A stretch of DNA of 13,608 nt from Balneolales bacterium (GTDB taxonomy: Bacteria > Bacteroidota > Rhodothermia > Balneolales > Natronogracilivirgulaceae): contig SKYW01000310.1 of the NCBI GenBank assembly GCA_007127695.1, positions 1 through 13,608 of the forward strand, written 5' to 3'. Position numbers and translations under genes: made by a program. The notes below the pieces were generated by a model, which saw only the letters and a program-made list of their open reading frames with translations, was not told the origin of the DNA and made no database searches. Below are positions 1-6,478 of this stretch, piece by piece. Within the stretch, counting starts at the first letter, position 1, and each line of letters opens with the position of its first letter.

Positions 1-443
1 ACCAGGGTACAGAACTCGGAAAACTTGTACAATCCATCATCGACGAGGGTCAGCTTGTTCCCGACCAGACAGTTGTGGACATGGTGGAAGAGACCATTGC
101 CTATGAAGACTACGGCAAGGGATATATCCTGGATGGCTTTCCGCGTACCGTGGAGCAGGCCGTAGCTTTTGACAACCTCCTGGAACGGCGCAATGAGTCG
201 ATTGATGTGTTTATTTCGCTGCATGCGCCCGACGAAGAGCTGATCCAGAGGCTGCTGACCCGTGGTGAAGGCCGCTCGGACGATACGGAAGAGAAGATCA
301 AGACACGCCTGGAAGTCTACAAGAAGGAGACGGCGCCCGTGATGGAGCATTATCAGCAGGCTGGCATGTTCCGGTCTGTGGATGGTACCGGCACCATTGA
401 TGAAATATTCCAGCGCATCCTGTCAGCTCTGCCCAAAAAATAA
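1..443 (+). CDS. adk: Adenylate kinase, 3' part (5' end outside the window)
   Basis: Adenylate kinase interconverts ATP + AMP and 2 ADP in the cytoplasm. The reading frame is open from base 3, and 146 residues are visible. The first visible residues, QGTELGK, match the AMP-binding region that normally follows the P-loop by a few dozen residues, so the N-terminal P-loop lies left of the window. The hallmark DGFPRT motif is at bases 132-149. The LID is the short type (TRGEGRSDD, about bases 258-284) with no four-cysteine zinc LID. The chain ends in the usual C-terminal helix, and the TAA stop is at 441-443. The last 21 bases overlap the end of the convergent metalloenzyme gene, so no terminator fits between the two. 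The identification is secure; only the missing 5' end is unknown. Confidence 0.95.
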   Translation, partial: QGTELGKLVQSIIDEGQLVPDQTVVDMVEETIAYEDYGKGYILDGFPRTVEQAVAFDNLLERRNESIDVFISLHAPDEELIQRLLTRGEGRSDDTEEKIKTRLEVYKKETAPVMEHYQQAGMFRSVDGTGTIDEIFQRILSALPKK

Positions 444-1337
444 TCTGTGCCATTCCACGCACAGCGGGGTGACATCCTGAATGGATTTCGCTTCGTGGAA
501 CAGGTGTGCTCCTTTTCCGAGTACATACAAGGGCACCTGGTTGCGTGTATGCGTCTTGACGGAGAGATCCTCCAGATTGCCATGATCACTGGTAAGGAGC
601 AGGGTATATCCGTTTTTCTCCTGCCGGCTGATAAGGTGTTCCAGGAACCGGTCAATGCGGGAAAGGATCTTGTGTGCGAGATCGGCATCGCGGCTATGAC
701 CGGCCTTGTCGGTCAGATAGTATTCGACCAGGACCAGATCGTGTTCGGTGGCTGCCCGGATTACCCGTTCTGCAGCATCTGATTCGGATATCAACGGCAC
801 GTCCAGCGAAAGCCGGGTACGCCAGGCATCCTGCGTAAGTTCCGCGGTAATGGCCCTCTCCGCCAGGATCTCCGGCACGGAATTGAGTTTCATGCCTGCC
901 CTGGTGGTCATGAAGGTGGTGCTGGACCAGCGGTTTTTTGTGGTGACGTAATCGATGAACCGCTGCGGAAAAGCATTAATGAAGTGACAGCGCCCGTTTT
1001 GGTGGCCAATTTTTTGAAAGATGCTTTCTCCATCCAATAATCCGCGTATGGCCGAGTGTGGATAGGGGCCAAAGTGCCTGCCCAGCAGCTGCGCAGAATT
1101 GATCCCGGTGAAGAGGGTCACCTGCCCGGTTCCGCTTTGCGGCAATCCATCCACCCCCAGACAGGCATCGATGGAGGTGAAAAAATGTGCTCCGTTTTGG
1201 CAGATTTCGGCATCTTCCGTGAAAGCCTGTCCACCCGCCATCGCTTTGAAAGCGGGATAATCATGCATTGTAAACGGATTCCGCCCGTCAGACCTGCCGA
1301 GTCCGACACCGTCCAGAAACAGGAATACAAGAGACAT
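423..1337 (-). CDS. Alkaline-phosphatase-superfamily metalloenzyme (iPGM/phosphopentomutase-like), function unassigned
   Basis: This 304-residue cytoplasmic protein has the full two-metal site expected of the alkaline phosphatase superfamily. D9 lies in LFLDGVGLG, a candidate catalytic Thr70 in QSGTGQ, D210 and H214 in TDKAGH, D251/H252 in SDHGN, and H263 in THTRNQVP. It is much shorter than cofactor-independent phosphoglycerate mutase (about 510 residues) and lacks an obvious cap-domain insertion of that size, so it resembles the small 'metalloenzyme domain' proteins of unknown substrate. A phosphatase or phosphomutase acting on a small phosphorylated metabolite is likely but not shown. The ATG is at 1335-1337 and shares one base with the dtd TGA stop. 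A GGAG sequence lies five bases before the ATG, inside the end of dtd, which supports translational coupling. The 3' end overlaps adk by 21 bases. Confidence 0.85.
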   Translation of the reverse strand: MSLVFLFLDGVGLGRSDGRNPFTMHDYPAFKAMAGGQAFTEDAEICQNGAHFFTSIDACLGVDGLPQSGTGQVTLFTGINSAQLLGRHFGPYPHSAIRGLLDGESIFQKIGHQNGRCHFINAFPQRFIDYVTTKNRWSSTTFMTTRAGMKLNSVPEILAERAITAELTQDAWRTRLSLDVPLISESDAAERVIRAATEHDLVLVEYYLTDKAGHSRDADLAHKILSRIDRFLEHLISRQEKNGYTLLLTSDHGNLEDLSVKTHTRNQVPLYVLGKGAHLFHEAKSIQDVTPLCVEWHRLFFGQS

Positions 1338-1777
1338 CAGCGCTCCACGATAATAGTTACAGGTCCGTCATTGACCAGGGATACGTCCATTTTGGCTGCA
1401 AAAATACCTGTTTGGATCCTTCCTGGCATGGCATCTTCCAGCAAAGCTACCATGCGGTCATACATCTGTTCGGCCTTTTCCGGTCCGGCCGATGCCGTGA
1501 AACTTGGACGGGTGCCTTTTTTCAACGCACCATACAGTGTGAATTGCGATACGATCAGCATGCCGCCATCCACATCCTCCACACTGCGGTTCATCTTTCC
1601 CTCATCATCTTCAAAAATCCGGAGCTTCCTGAGTTTTTCGGCCATCCAGCGAAGCTGCTCGTCGGTATCGTCGCGATGAACGGCCAGCAGCACCAGTAAT
1701 CCTTTGCCAATAGTACCGGTAACGTTGCCGTCGACGGTGACCGATGCCTCTGAAACCCGCTGTACAACTGCTCTCAT
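1337..1777 (-). CDS. dtd: D-aminoacyl-tRNA deacylase
   Basis: Dtd hydrolyses D-amino acids (and glycine on tRNA-Ala) from mischarged tRNA in the cytoplasm. The 146-residue product has the standard length and start, MRAVVQRVSEASV. Both signature motifs are present: SQFTLYG at residues 77-83, and NDGPVT at 136-141 with the cross-subunit Gly-cisPro pair G138-P139. KGTRPSFTASA at 87-97 is also typical. The frame is open for 23 more codons upstream (to 1846), but that stretch has no family similarity and lies in the AT-rich gap, so the ATG at 1775-1777 was chosen. No Shine-Dalgarno sequence precedes it. The TGA stop overlaps the next gene's ATG by one base, so the two are surely co-transcribed. 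Confidence 0.95.
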   Translation of the reverse strand: MRAVVQRVSEASVTVDGNVTGTIGKGLLVLLAVHRDDTDEQLRWMAEKLRKLRIFEDDEGKMNRSVEDVDGGMLIVSQFTLYGALKKGTRPSFTASAGPEKAEQMYDRMVALLEDAMPGRIQTGIFAAKMDVSLVNDGPVTIIVER

Positions 1778-1788
1778 GGTATTTCTGA

Positions 1789-1798
1789 TTGTTAACAA
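1789..1798. promoter_or_regulatory. 10-bp palindrome TTGTTAACAA in the dtd leader
   Basis: TTGTTAACAA reads the same on both strands and ends 12 bases before the dtd start codon. Its AACAAGT half (1794-1800) pairs with ACTTGTT at 1822-1828, so a larger hairpin enclosing a DnaA-like site (1802-1810) is possible. It may be an operator for dtd or part of the origin-like region. Function is inferred from symmetry only. Confidence 0.3.
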
Positions 1799-2004
1799 GT
1801 ATGGGGATAACCGTGCACGAAACTTGTTGATTCGTATACGGGTCATTTTTTATGTGCGGAAGATAACCAATTATTCACTGTTACATGCGGGATTCCCACA
1901 CCATAAGGGCTCTGCGGGAAGTGTGGGTTACAAGAATGTGCTGAAATGTATGATTCATGTGATACGTGGATATTCTGATGAAAATCTTTTAAAAGGCTAC
2001 TCCC

Positions 2005-2024
2005 TGTGGATGTTGTTATCCACA
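2005..2024. promoter_or_regulatory. Inverted pair of DnaA boxes
   Basis: TGTGGAT (2005-2011) and ATCCACA (2018-2024) form a perfect 7-bp inverted repeat with a six-base centre. The right arm belongs to a perfect DnaA box TTATCCACA on the + strand (2016-2024). The left arm is the core of a 7/9 box on the - strand. It would suit a DnaA pair at an origin. Confidence 0.55.
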
Positions 2025-2075
2025 TTTATTTCAACAATGGTGGAGATGCCAATTTGAATAAAACGGAAAACTTTC

Positions 2076-2084
2076 TTTTCCACA
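2076..2084 (+). promoter_or_regulatory. DnaA box TTTTCCACA left of the AT-rich core
   Basis: It fits the relaxed consensus TTWTNCACA. TTTTCC is also the right arm of a perfect small hairpin with GGAAAA at 2065-2070 (five-base loop). The same nonamer recurs inverted at 2148-2156 across the AT-rich core. Confidence 0.5.
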
Positions 2085-2097
2085 TATCAACAGCCTC

Positions 2098-2131
2098 TAT
2101 ATATGATTACAAATTTATATAAAAATTAATT
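2098..2131. other. Extremely AT-rich segment, possible DNA unwinding element
   Basis: Only two of 34 bases are G or C (G2105, C2110), in a window whose genes are about 54% G+C. It lies between the two inverted TTTTCCACA boxes, as an origin unwinding element would. An AT-rich UP-type promoter element for purM is the alternative. Confidence 0.45.
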
Positions 2132-2147
2132 ACTCATAGAAAACCCG

Positions 2148-2156
2148 TGTGGAAAA
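2148..2156 (-). promoter_or_regulatory. DnaA box TTTTCCACA (minus strand) right of the AT-rich core
   Basis: TGTGGAAAA on the + strand is the reverse complement of the box at 2076-2084, and the two face each other across 63 bases. It runs into an A-rich tract (2153-2161). Confidence 0.5.
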
Positions 2157-2218
2157 AAAAAGAAAGGACTTCTTGGTTTTGTTTCCTTTTGTTCCAAACT
2201 TTCTTGCGTCCTGTTACC

Positions 2219-2240
2219 GTTCCCGGACAGAATCCGGAAC
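2219..2240 (+). promoter_or_regulatory. Hairpin/inverted repeat in the purM leader
   Basis: GTTCCcGGA (2219-2227) pairs with TCCGGAAC (2233-2240) over eight base pairs with one bulged C and a five-base loop. It ends 43 bases before the purM ATG and has no U-tract after it, so it is not a standard terminator. It could be an operator (for example for purine control) or an mRNA structure. No known purine riboswitch was recognised. Confidence 0.35.
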
Positions 2241-2283
2241 AAGATGCCATTTCCCGAATCATCCCTAATATTTTCAGTTAATT

Positions 2284-3414
2284 ATGTCCAAGAAACATAC
2301 GTACAAGTCTGCCGGAGTGGATGTGGATGCCGGAAACCGTTTTGTGAAATCCATAGGCGACCTGGTTGCCAGAACGCACCGGCCGGAGGTCGTGACTTCC
2401 ATTGGTGGTTTCGGTGGTCTTTTCCAGCCGGATTTTTCCTCCATGAAGCAGCCGGTCCTGGTAAGCAGCGTGGATGGTGTCGGGACAAAGCTGATCATAG
2501 CGTTCAGGACTGGGGTGTATCACACCATTGGACAGTGCCTGGTAAACCACTGCGTCAATGACATCGCTGTCTGCGGGGCAGAGCCGCTTTTTTTCCTGGA
2601 CTATTTTTCGACCGGAAAACTGGAACAGGAGGTGGCCTACAATGTCCTGAAAGGGTTCACTATCGCCTGCGAGGAAAACGGCTGTGTACTTATTGGCGGT
2701 GAAACCGCGGAGATGCCGGATATCTACGGCGAAGGTGAATTTGACCTGGCCGGAACGGTGGTGGGTGTGGTGGACCGGGATCAAATCCTGGATGGATCCG
2801 GTATTCAGAACGGGGACATTATCCTTGGTGTGACGGGAAACGGATTGCATACCAACGGTTATTCACTGGCACGCAAGGTTTTGCTATCGAAGTACAGTGT
2901 TGATCAGCACGTATCGGAACTTGGAATGACGATTGGAGAGGCCCTGCTGCAGATCCACCCGTCCTATCTGCAGGTGATAAGAAAACTAAAAAAAATAGAG
3001 GGGATCCGTGGCTTTGCCCACATAACGGGTGGGGGTATTGTGGGTAACACGGAGCGGATCGTGCCAAAAGGAAAGGCCTTGAAAGGAAACGCCCCGAAAG
3101 AAAAAAATGCGGATGGGAAGAACGTGGATGAGAAAATGACTGGGAAAAAGGGTCCGGAGGAAATAAAAGCAGATGAAAAGACTCCTGAGGGACTGATTCC
3201 GGTCATTGACTGGGACAGCTGGGAGTGGCCGGCCATTTTTGAATTGATCCGGAAGGAAGGTGATGTTCCGGTTGAGGATATGAGGCAGGCATTCAATCTT
3301 GGTATCGGGCTGACGGTCGTTGTTTCACCCGAAAGAGCCGATTCCGTGCTGAACACGGAGATACAAGCCGGATTCCGTATCCTCCCGATAGGAGAGGTCA
3401 AAACCAGCCGATAA
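2284..3414 (+). CDS. purM: Phosphoribosylformylglycinamidine cyclo-ligase (AIR synthetase)
   Basis: PurM closes the imidazole ring in step five of purine synthesis: FGAM + ATP gives AIR + ADP + Pi. The 376-residue product shows the family motifs in order: YKSAGVDVDAGN (7-18), GVGTKL (65-70), VND (91-93), GGETAEMP (138-145), GNGLHTNGYSL (185-195), AHITGGGIVGN (245-255) and WDSWEWP (310-316). The usual length is about 330-350 residues. The excess is a Lys/Glu-rich low-complexity insert at about residues 262-303, between the VP after GGGIVGN and the conserved D-SWEWP, which few other PurM proteins should share. The ATG is preceded by AT-rich sequence without a Shine-Dalgarno. It is divergent from dtd across the candidate origin. 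The TAA stop lies inside the end of the convergent peptidase gene, a 17-base overlap. Confidence 0.95.
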   Translation: MSKKHTYKSAGVDVDAGNRFVKSIGDLVARTHRPEVVTSIGGFGGLFQPDFSSMKQPVLVSSVDGVGTKLIIAFRTGVYHTIGQCLVNHCVNDIAVCGAEPLFFLDYFSTGKLEQEVAYNVLKGFTIACEENGCVLIGGETAEMPDIYGEGEFDLAGTVVGVVDRDQILDGSGIQNGDIILGVTGNGLHTNGYSLARKVLLSKYSVDQHVSELGMTIGEALLQIHPSYLQVIRKLKKIEGIRGFAHITGGGIVGNTERIVPKGKALKGNAPKEKNADGKNVDEKMTGKKGPEEIKADEKTPEGLIPVIDWDSWEWPAIFELIRKEGDVPVEDMRQAFNLGIGLTVVVSPERADSVLNTEIQAGFRILPIGEVKTSR

Positions 3415-6382
3415 ACACATTGCTTCTGTTGCGCGTTGGTTCGTAGACGCCGGCGACACCGATATCCACAGGGAAGTTGAAAACACGGAATTGCATGCGG
3501 ATTCCACCACCGAAAAGCGTGCGGGAATCTGAAACCCAGTCCTCGTATTGTCGTGATTGCACCGGGAACACCGTGTCACTGAACAGGACCAGGTAGAATC
3601 GGTCCAGGAAAAAAGGCAGCAGAATCTGTCCGCGGTCGGCGTGCCAGAGCGGTATGGTAAAACGGCTGTTAAGACGGGCTGCGTTGTTGAAACCCAATAA
3701 GATTCTCTCGTCGAATCCCTGGGAGTAGAAGCCGCTTATGTCGAAATATGGCCGGTTTTGCGTGACGGCCTCAGCGCCGAGGCGCAGGGACCAGTTATCT
3801 TCATAATAAAAGGTCAGGAACCGGTACATCCCGACACGCAAGGCAGACAATTTCTGCGCAGCATCGGTCTGCAGGTCGTGGTTGACTTCAGAAAACAGGA
3901 GCCATCCCGTGTTGGGCTGAACGTCCCGGATGTTCTGCTGAAGGCGGTGCTGCCACGATACAAACAGGGAGGCGCGTGTGCGTTGGAACCAGTCTGACTG
4001 CGATGTGCCTCCGGTTGTGATGATCCTCTCCCTGAGCACATCAATACCGGGCACGAAAGAAACAGAGGAACTGCGCGTGTTTTGGTCGATACGGTACTGT
4101 AAAGGGATGTCTATTCCAGCCCCCTGGCGATCCAGCAGAAAATCCGTGGTCTGGACGGGCCGCTGGTAGAAATTCAACCGGAAGCCGGGATAGAAGCCGC
4201 TGAACCGATAGTCCACATCATACCAGAAGCGGTTGTTGGATGTGCTCAGTTCGGCATTGTAACTGTGCCTGCGAAGCACGTCGCCGCCGGACAGTACGGC
4301 CCCGAAGCGGTGACCGATGAATTGCGATTCGTTTTCCCAATAGGGAAAGGCCGATCGGGGACGAAGCCAGCCGATTCCGGTGTGGTAGGATGAGAGTGTC
4401 CAATCCCCGGGCAATTCCATTTCTGTTGGACTGTCCGCGGAAGAAGCTGTTTCACCATCATCCAGCGGACCGCCGGTTTGGTTTTCGACATAACCGGCTG
4501 GCAAAGGCGGGTCAGGGGAGGGTCCGGAGAACGGAGGATATTTCCATTCACCGGCCGGGATTTCCTCAGGTGTGAGCTGGTCATAATCCAGCAACACCAG
4601 TTCAAATCGATTTTTATGAAGCTGAACAGCTGCAATCCTGGATCCATCCGGACTCCAGGAGGCCTCCATGATCCCGTAGCGGTGGTTTGTTGCTCGTCGC
4701 ACAGAACCGGTATCGGTTTCTGAGCCGGAAGCGGGTGCCAGGGGGCCAAGATATTCATACAGATTCATCCGTCCGTCCAAATCCGACGTAAACAGCAGGG
4801 TGTGGCCATCCGGATGCCAGTCCGGATCGTAAATGGATGCGAGATCGAATGCGATATCCGCCGGTTCACGGTTGAATCGCTCAAGATCATCACGATGCAG
4901 GAACCAGAGTCCCTGGAGGCCCTGGCGATTGGCCAGAAGCACAAGCGAATCGGGATCTTTGGGATGAAAGGCCAGTTCCAGCAGGTGTCCCTGCTCCGGT
5001 ATCAGGAGGGTATCCACGCCTGTTCTTTTTATGGATACCAGAACATTGCGCTCATGGTGGGTCTGCAAGGCCCAAATCGTGTTGTCCGGGCCATAGGCAG
5101 GGGCGTGGATGCGATCCACCAGGATAAGTTGCCCGGTGTCACGATCCAGATAGTTGCCGGGAATCCGGACGTCTCCATCATCATCAACAGAGGCTTCGTG
5201 GATCCTCATGCGCTGGTAGTTGTGATAGTAGGGATGGCGGTGATAGCGGGAGTAGAGCAAGCGGCTTCGGTCGCGATTGAGAGTGAACCGGTAATCGTCC
5301 GTTGACCGTGTTTCAAGGAACAGTGCAGAGTTGTTGCTTTGTGTGTCAAAGCTATAAAAACCCGGACGCTGATTATAGGAAAGGCCGTAATAAAGGATTT
5401 CCCTGTTGGATATCCAGAAGGGTCGGCGGACCCGGCCGGCTGTTATTGCATCCGGCGATGGATAGACATCCCGACCGACCATGCTGGATTCCGCCTGTTT
5501 TTGCTCTTCCTCTTTTTGTTCTTCGTGTTGTTCGCGGAACTGACGGTAGAGCCTGGACGGCCGTTTGCCGGTGTGGTACCAAAGGGCCGAGCCGTATCCG
5601 AGGAATGGCCAGCGCGAAACGAAGCGGATGGTTTTTTTCGTGGTTTCCATACCGTATTCGTACTGCAGCCAGTGGATGAATTCATGTCCGCCGATATAGT
5701 GGCGGTCGAACGGCCAGGTCCGGGCCGGATCCATCAGCATCTGTCCGAGCGACCAGCGATGCCGGCTGTCGTAGATGGTTTCGAACTGCTGTGTGAAATA
5801 GGGGTGGTTGCCGCGGCCGCTCAATCCGTATTGGCGGTGGGATTCATGGAATACGGCAATGCCCTCGATCATGCCAAGCGGGGCGGCAAGGTGCATGGAG
5901 CGGGCGAGGTCCGGCGAAAACGGACGGATGAAACCCGTCACCCCGAAGGTCGGGATCACATTCAGGTGCAGGGCGTGGACCAGCTCGTGCGGCATGACGG
6001 TATTGAGCCAGTTGCCGTCCGAGGGGTTCATGCTCTTGCTCTTGATCCGTGGTATTTCGACCTCAATACGAAAATTCTGGGTGGTGACATATCCGTTCGA
6101 GAGATCGTTCTGACCGTTCAGAACAACCGGCATGCCGGAAAGGGATCCGCCCACAAGTGTTTGTACGATATCGTACTGATCCTCCAGCAGCAAGGCCGAA
6201 CGCAGGGCGGCCGCCTCCTCTCCTTCCTGGAAAAGTATGCGAAAATGCGGCGTCTCGAGCTGTTGCCAGGCGGGGCGCGTCGGACGATAGACATTCTCGT
6301 AGATCTGGGCTCGTACAGCATCCACCCCCAAAAGGAGAATCAGCACAAGCGTTATACCCCACGTCAATCGGTATGTAACCAT
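3398..6382 (-). CDS. Exported HExxH peptidase - beta-propeller - outer-membrane barrel fusion protein
   Basis: This 994-residue protein has a signal peptide ending near residue 25 (DAVRA-Q). An N-terminal gluzincin-like region follows, with HELVH at 132-136 and a plausible third zinc ligand E173 in MIEGIAVF. A second HExxH-like string, HEFIH, is at 233-237 just before WLQYEYG. A Glu/Gln-rich linker (about 286-298) leads to a TolB/PD40-type propeller at about 316-611, with repeats such as DPDWHPDGHTLLFTSDLDG and ASWSPDGSRIA. An acidic/proline linker follows (about 616-660). The last 320 residues alternate polar and hydrophobic residues like a beta-barrel and end in aromatic F994 (FIGWF), as barrels recognised by BamA do. 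It probably sits in the outer membrane; the substrate is unknown. The frame also opens at a TTG at 6394, but ATG 6380-6382 gives a cleaner signal peptide. Confidence 0.8.
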   Translation of the reverse strand: MVTYRLTWGITLVLILLLGVDAVRAQIYENVYRPTRPAWQQLETPHFRILFQEGEEAAALRSALLLEDQYDIVQTLVGGSLSGMPVVLNGQNDLSNGYVTTQNFRIEVEIPRIKSKSMNPSDGNWLNTVMPHELVHALHLNVIPTFGVTGFIRPFSPDLARSMHLAAPLGMIEGIAVFHESHRQYGLSGRGNHPYFTQQFETIYDSRHRWSLGQMLMDPARTWPFDRHYIGGHEFIHWLQYEYGMETTKKTIRFVSRWPFLGYGSALWYHTGKRPSRLYRQFREQHEEQKEEEQKQAESSMVGRDVYPSPDAITAGRVRRPFWISNREILYYGLSYNQRPGFYSFDTQSNNSALFLETRSTDDYRFTLNRDRSRLLYSRYHRHPYYHNYQRMRIHEASVDDDGDVRIPGNYLDRDTGQLILVDRIHAPAYGPDNTIWALQTHHERNVLVSIKRTGVDTLLIPEQGHLLELAFHPKDPDSLVLLANRQGLQGLWFLHRDDLERFNREPADIAFDLASIYDPDWHPDGHTLLFTSDLDGRMNLYEYLGPLAPASGSETDTGSVRRATNHRYGIMEASWSPDGSRIAAVQLHKNRFELVLLDYDQLTPEEIPAGEWKYPPFSGPSPDPPLPAGYVENQTGGPLDDGETASSADSPTEMELPGDWTLSSYHTGIGWLRPRSAFPYWENESQFIGHRFGAVLSGGDVLRRHSYNAELSTSNNRFWYDVDYRFSGFYPGFRLNFYQRPVQTTDFLLDRQGAGIDIPLQYRIDQNTRSSSVSFVPGIDVLRERIITTGGTSQSDWFQRTRASLFVSWQHRLQQNIRDVQPNTGWLLFSEVNHDLQTDAAQKLSALRVGMYRFLTFYYEDNWSLRLGAEAVTQNRPYFDISGFYSQGFDERILLGFNNAARLNSRFTIPLWHADRGQILLPFFLDRFYLVLFSDTVFPVQSRQYEDWVSDSRTLFGGGIRMQFRVFNFPVDIGVAGVYEPTRNRSNVFIGWF

Positions 6383-6411
6383 AGAATGAAGCAAGAAGAT
6401 TAGCGCACAGA

Positions 6412-6432
6412 AACCGACTATCTGAATCGGTT
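6412..6432 (-). terminator. Weak hairpin between the hemolysin III and peptidase genes
   Basis: AACCGA (6412-6417) and TCGGTT (6427-6432) form a 6-bp stem with a nine-base loop in the 96-base gap. On the minus strand only a short, interrupted T run follows, so it is at best a weak or partial terminator. Read-through from hemolysin III into the peptidase gene is plausible. Confidence 0.25.
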
Positions 6433-6478
6433 ATCATCAGGCGGTTTGCCTTGAAAGCCGGAACCATGAAACTTCTGA

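Larger units (their letters stand above)
1778..2283. other. AT-rich intergenic region with DnaA-box cluster: candidate replication origin (oriC)
   Basis: This 506-base gap between divergent dtd and purM is visibly poorer in G+C than the flanking genes. It contains one perfect DnaA box TTATCCACA (2016-2024, +) and two TTTTCCACA boxes (2076-2084, +; 2148-2156, -) on either side of a 34-base stretch with only two G/C bases (2098-2131). Weaker matches are at 2005-2013 (-, 7/9), 1802-1810 (-, 8/9), 1871-1879 (+, 8/9 of the relaxed consensus) and 1965-1973 (-, 7/9). A box cluster plus an AT-rich unwinding element is the classic origin layout. dnaA itself is not in the window, but predicted origins in Bacteroidota are often away from dnaA. 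The region must also carry the promoters of dtd and purM. The alternative is a DnaA-bound or merely AT-rich promoter region. A clear DnaA-trio was not seen. Confidence 0.5.

Noticed and set aside
1704..2057. 117-codon plus-strand frame across the dtd start and the AT-rich gap
   Set aside because: It is antisense to dtd at one end and shows no similarity to any protein family. The gap is better explained as regulatory or origin DNA.
2219..2240. Intrinsic terminator upstream of purM
   Set aside because: The stem is not followed by a T-run on either strand, and the flanking genes are divergent, so no transcript needs to end there.
5339..6403. 354-codon open frame on the plus strand
   Set aside because: It lies antisense to the peptidase part of the large exported protein, which has recognisable motifs. 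The plus-strand translation has none and is a mirror of the real gene's codon bias.
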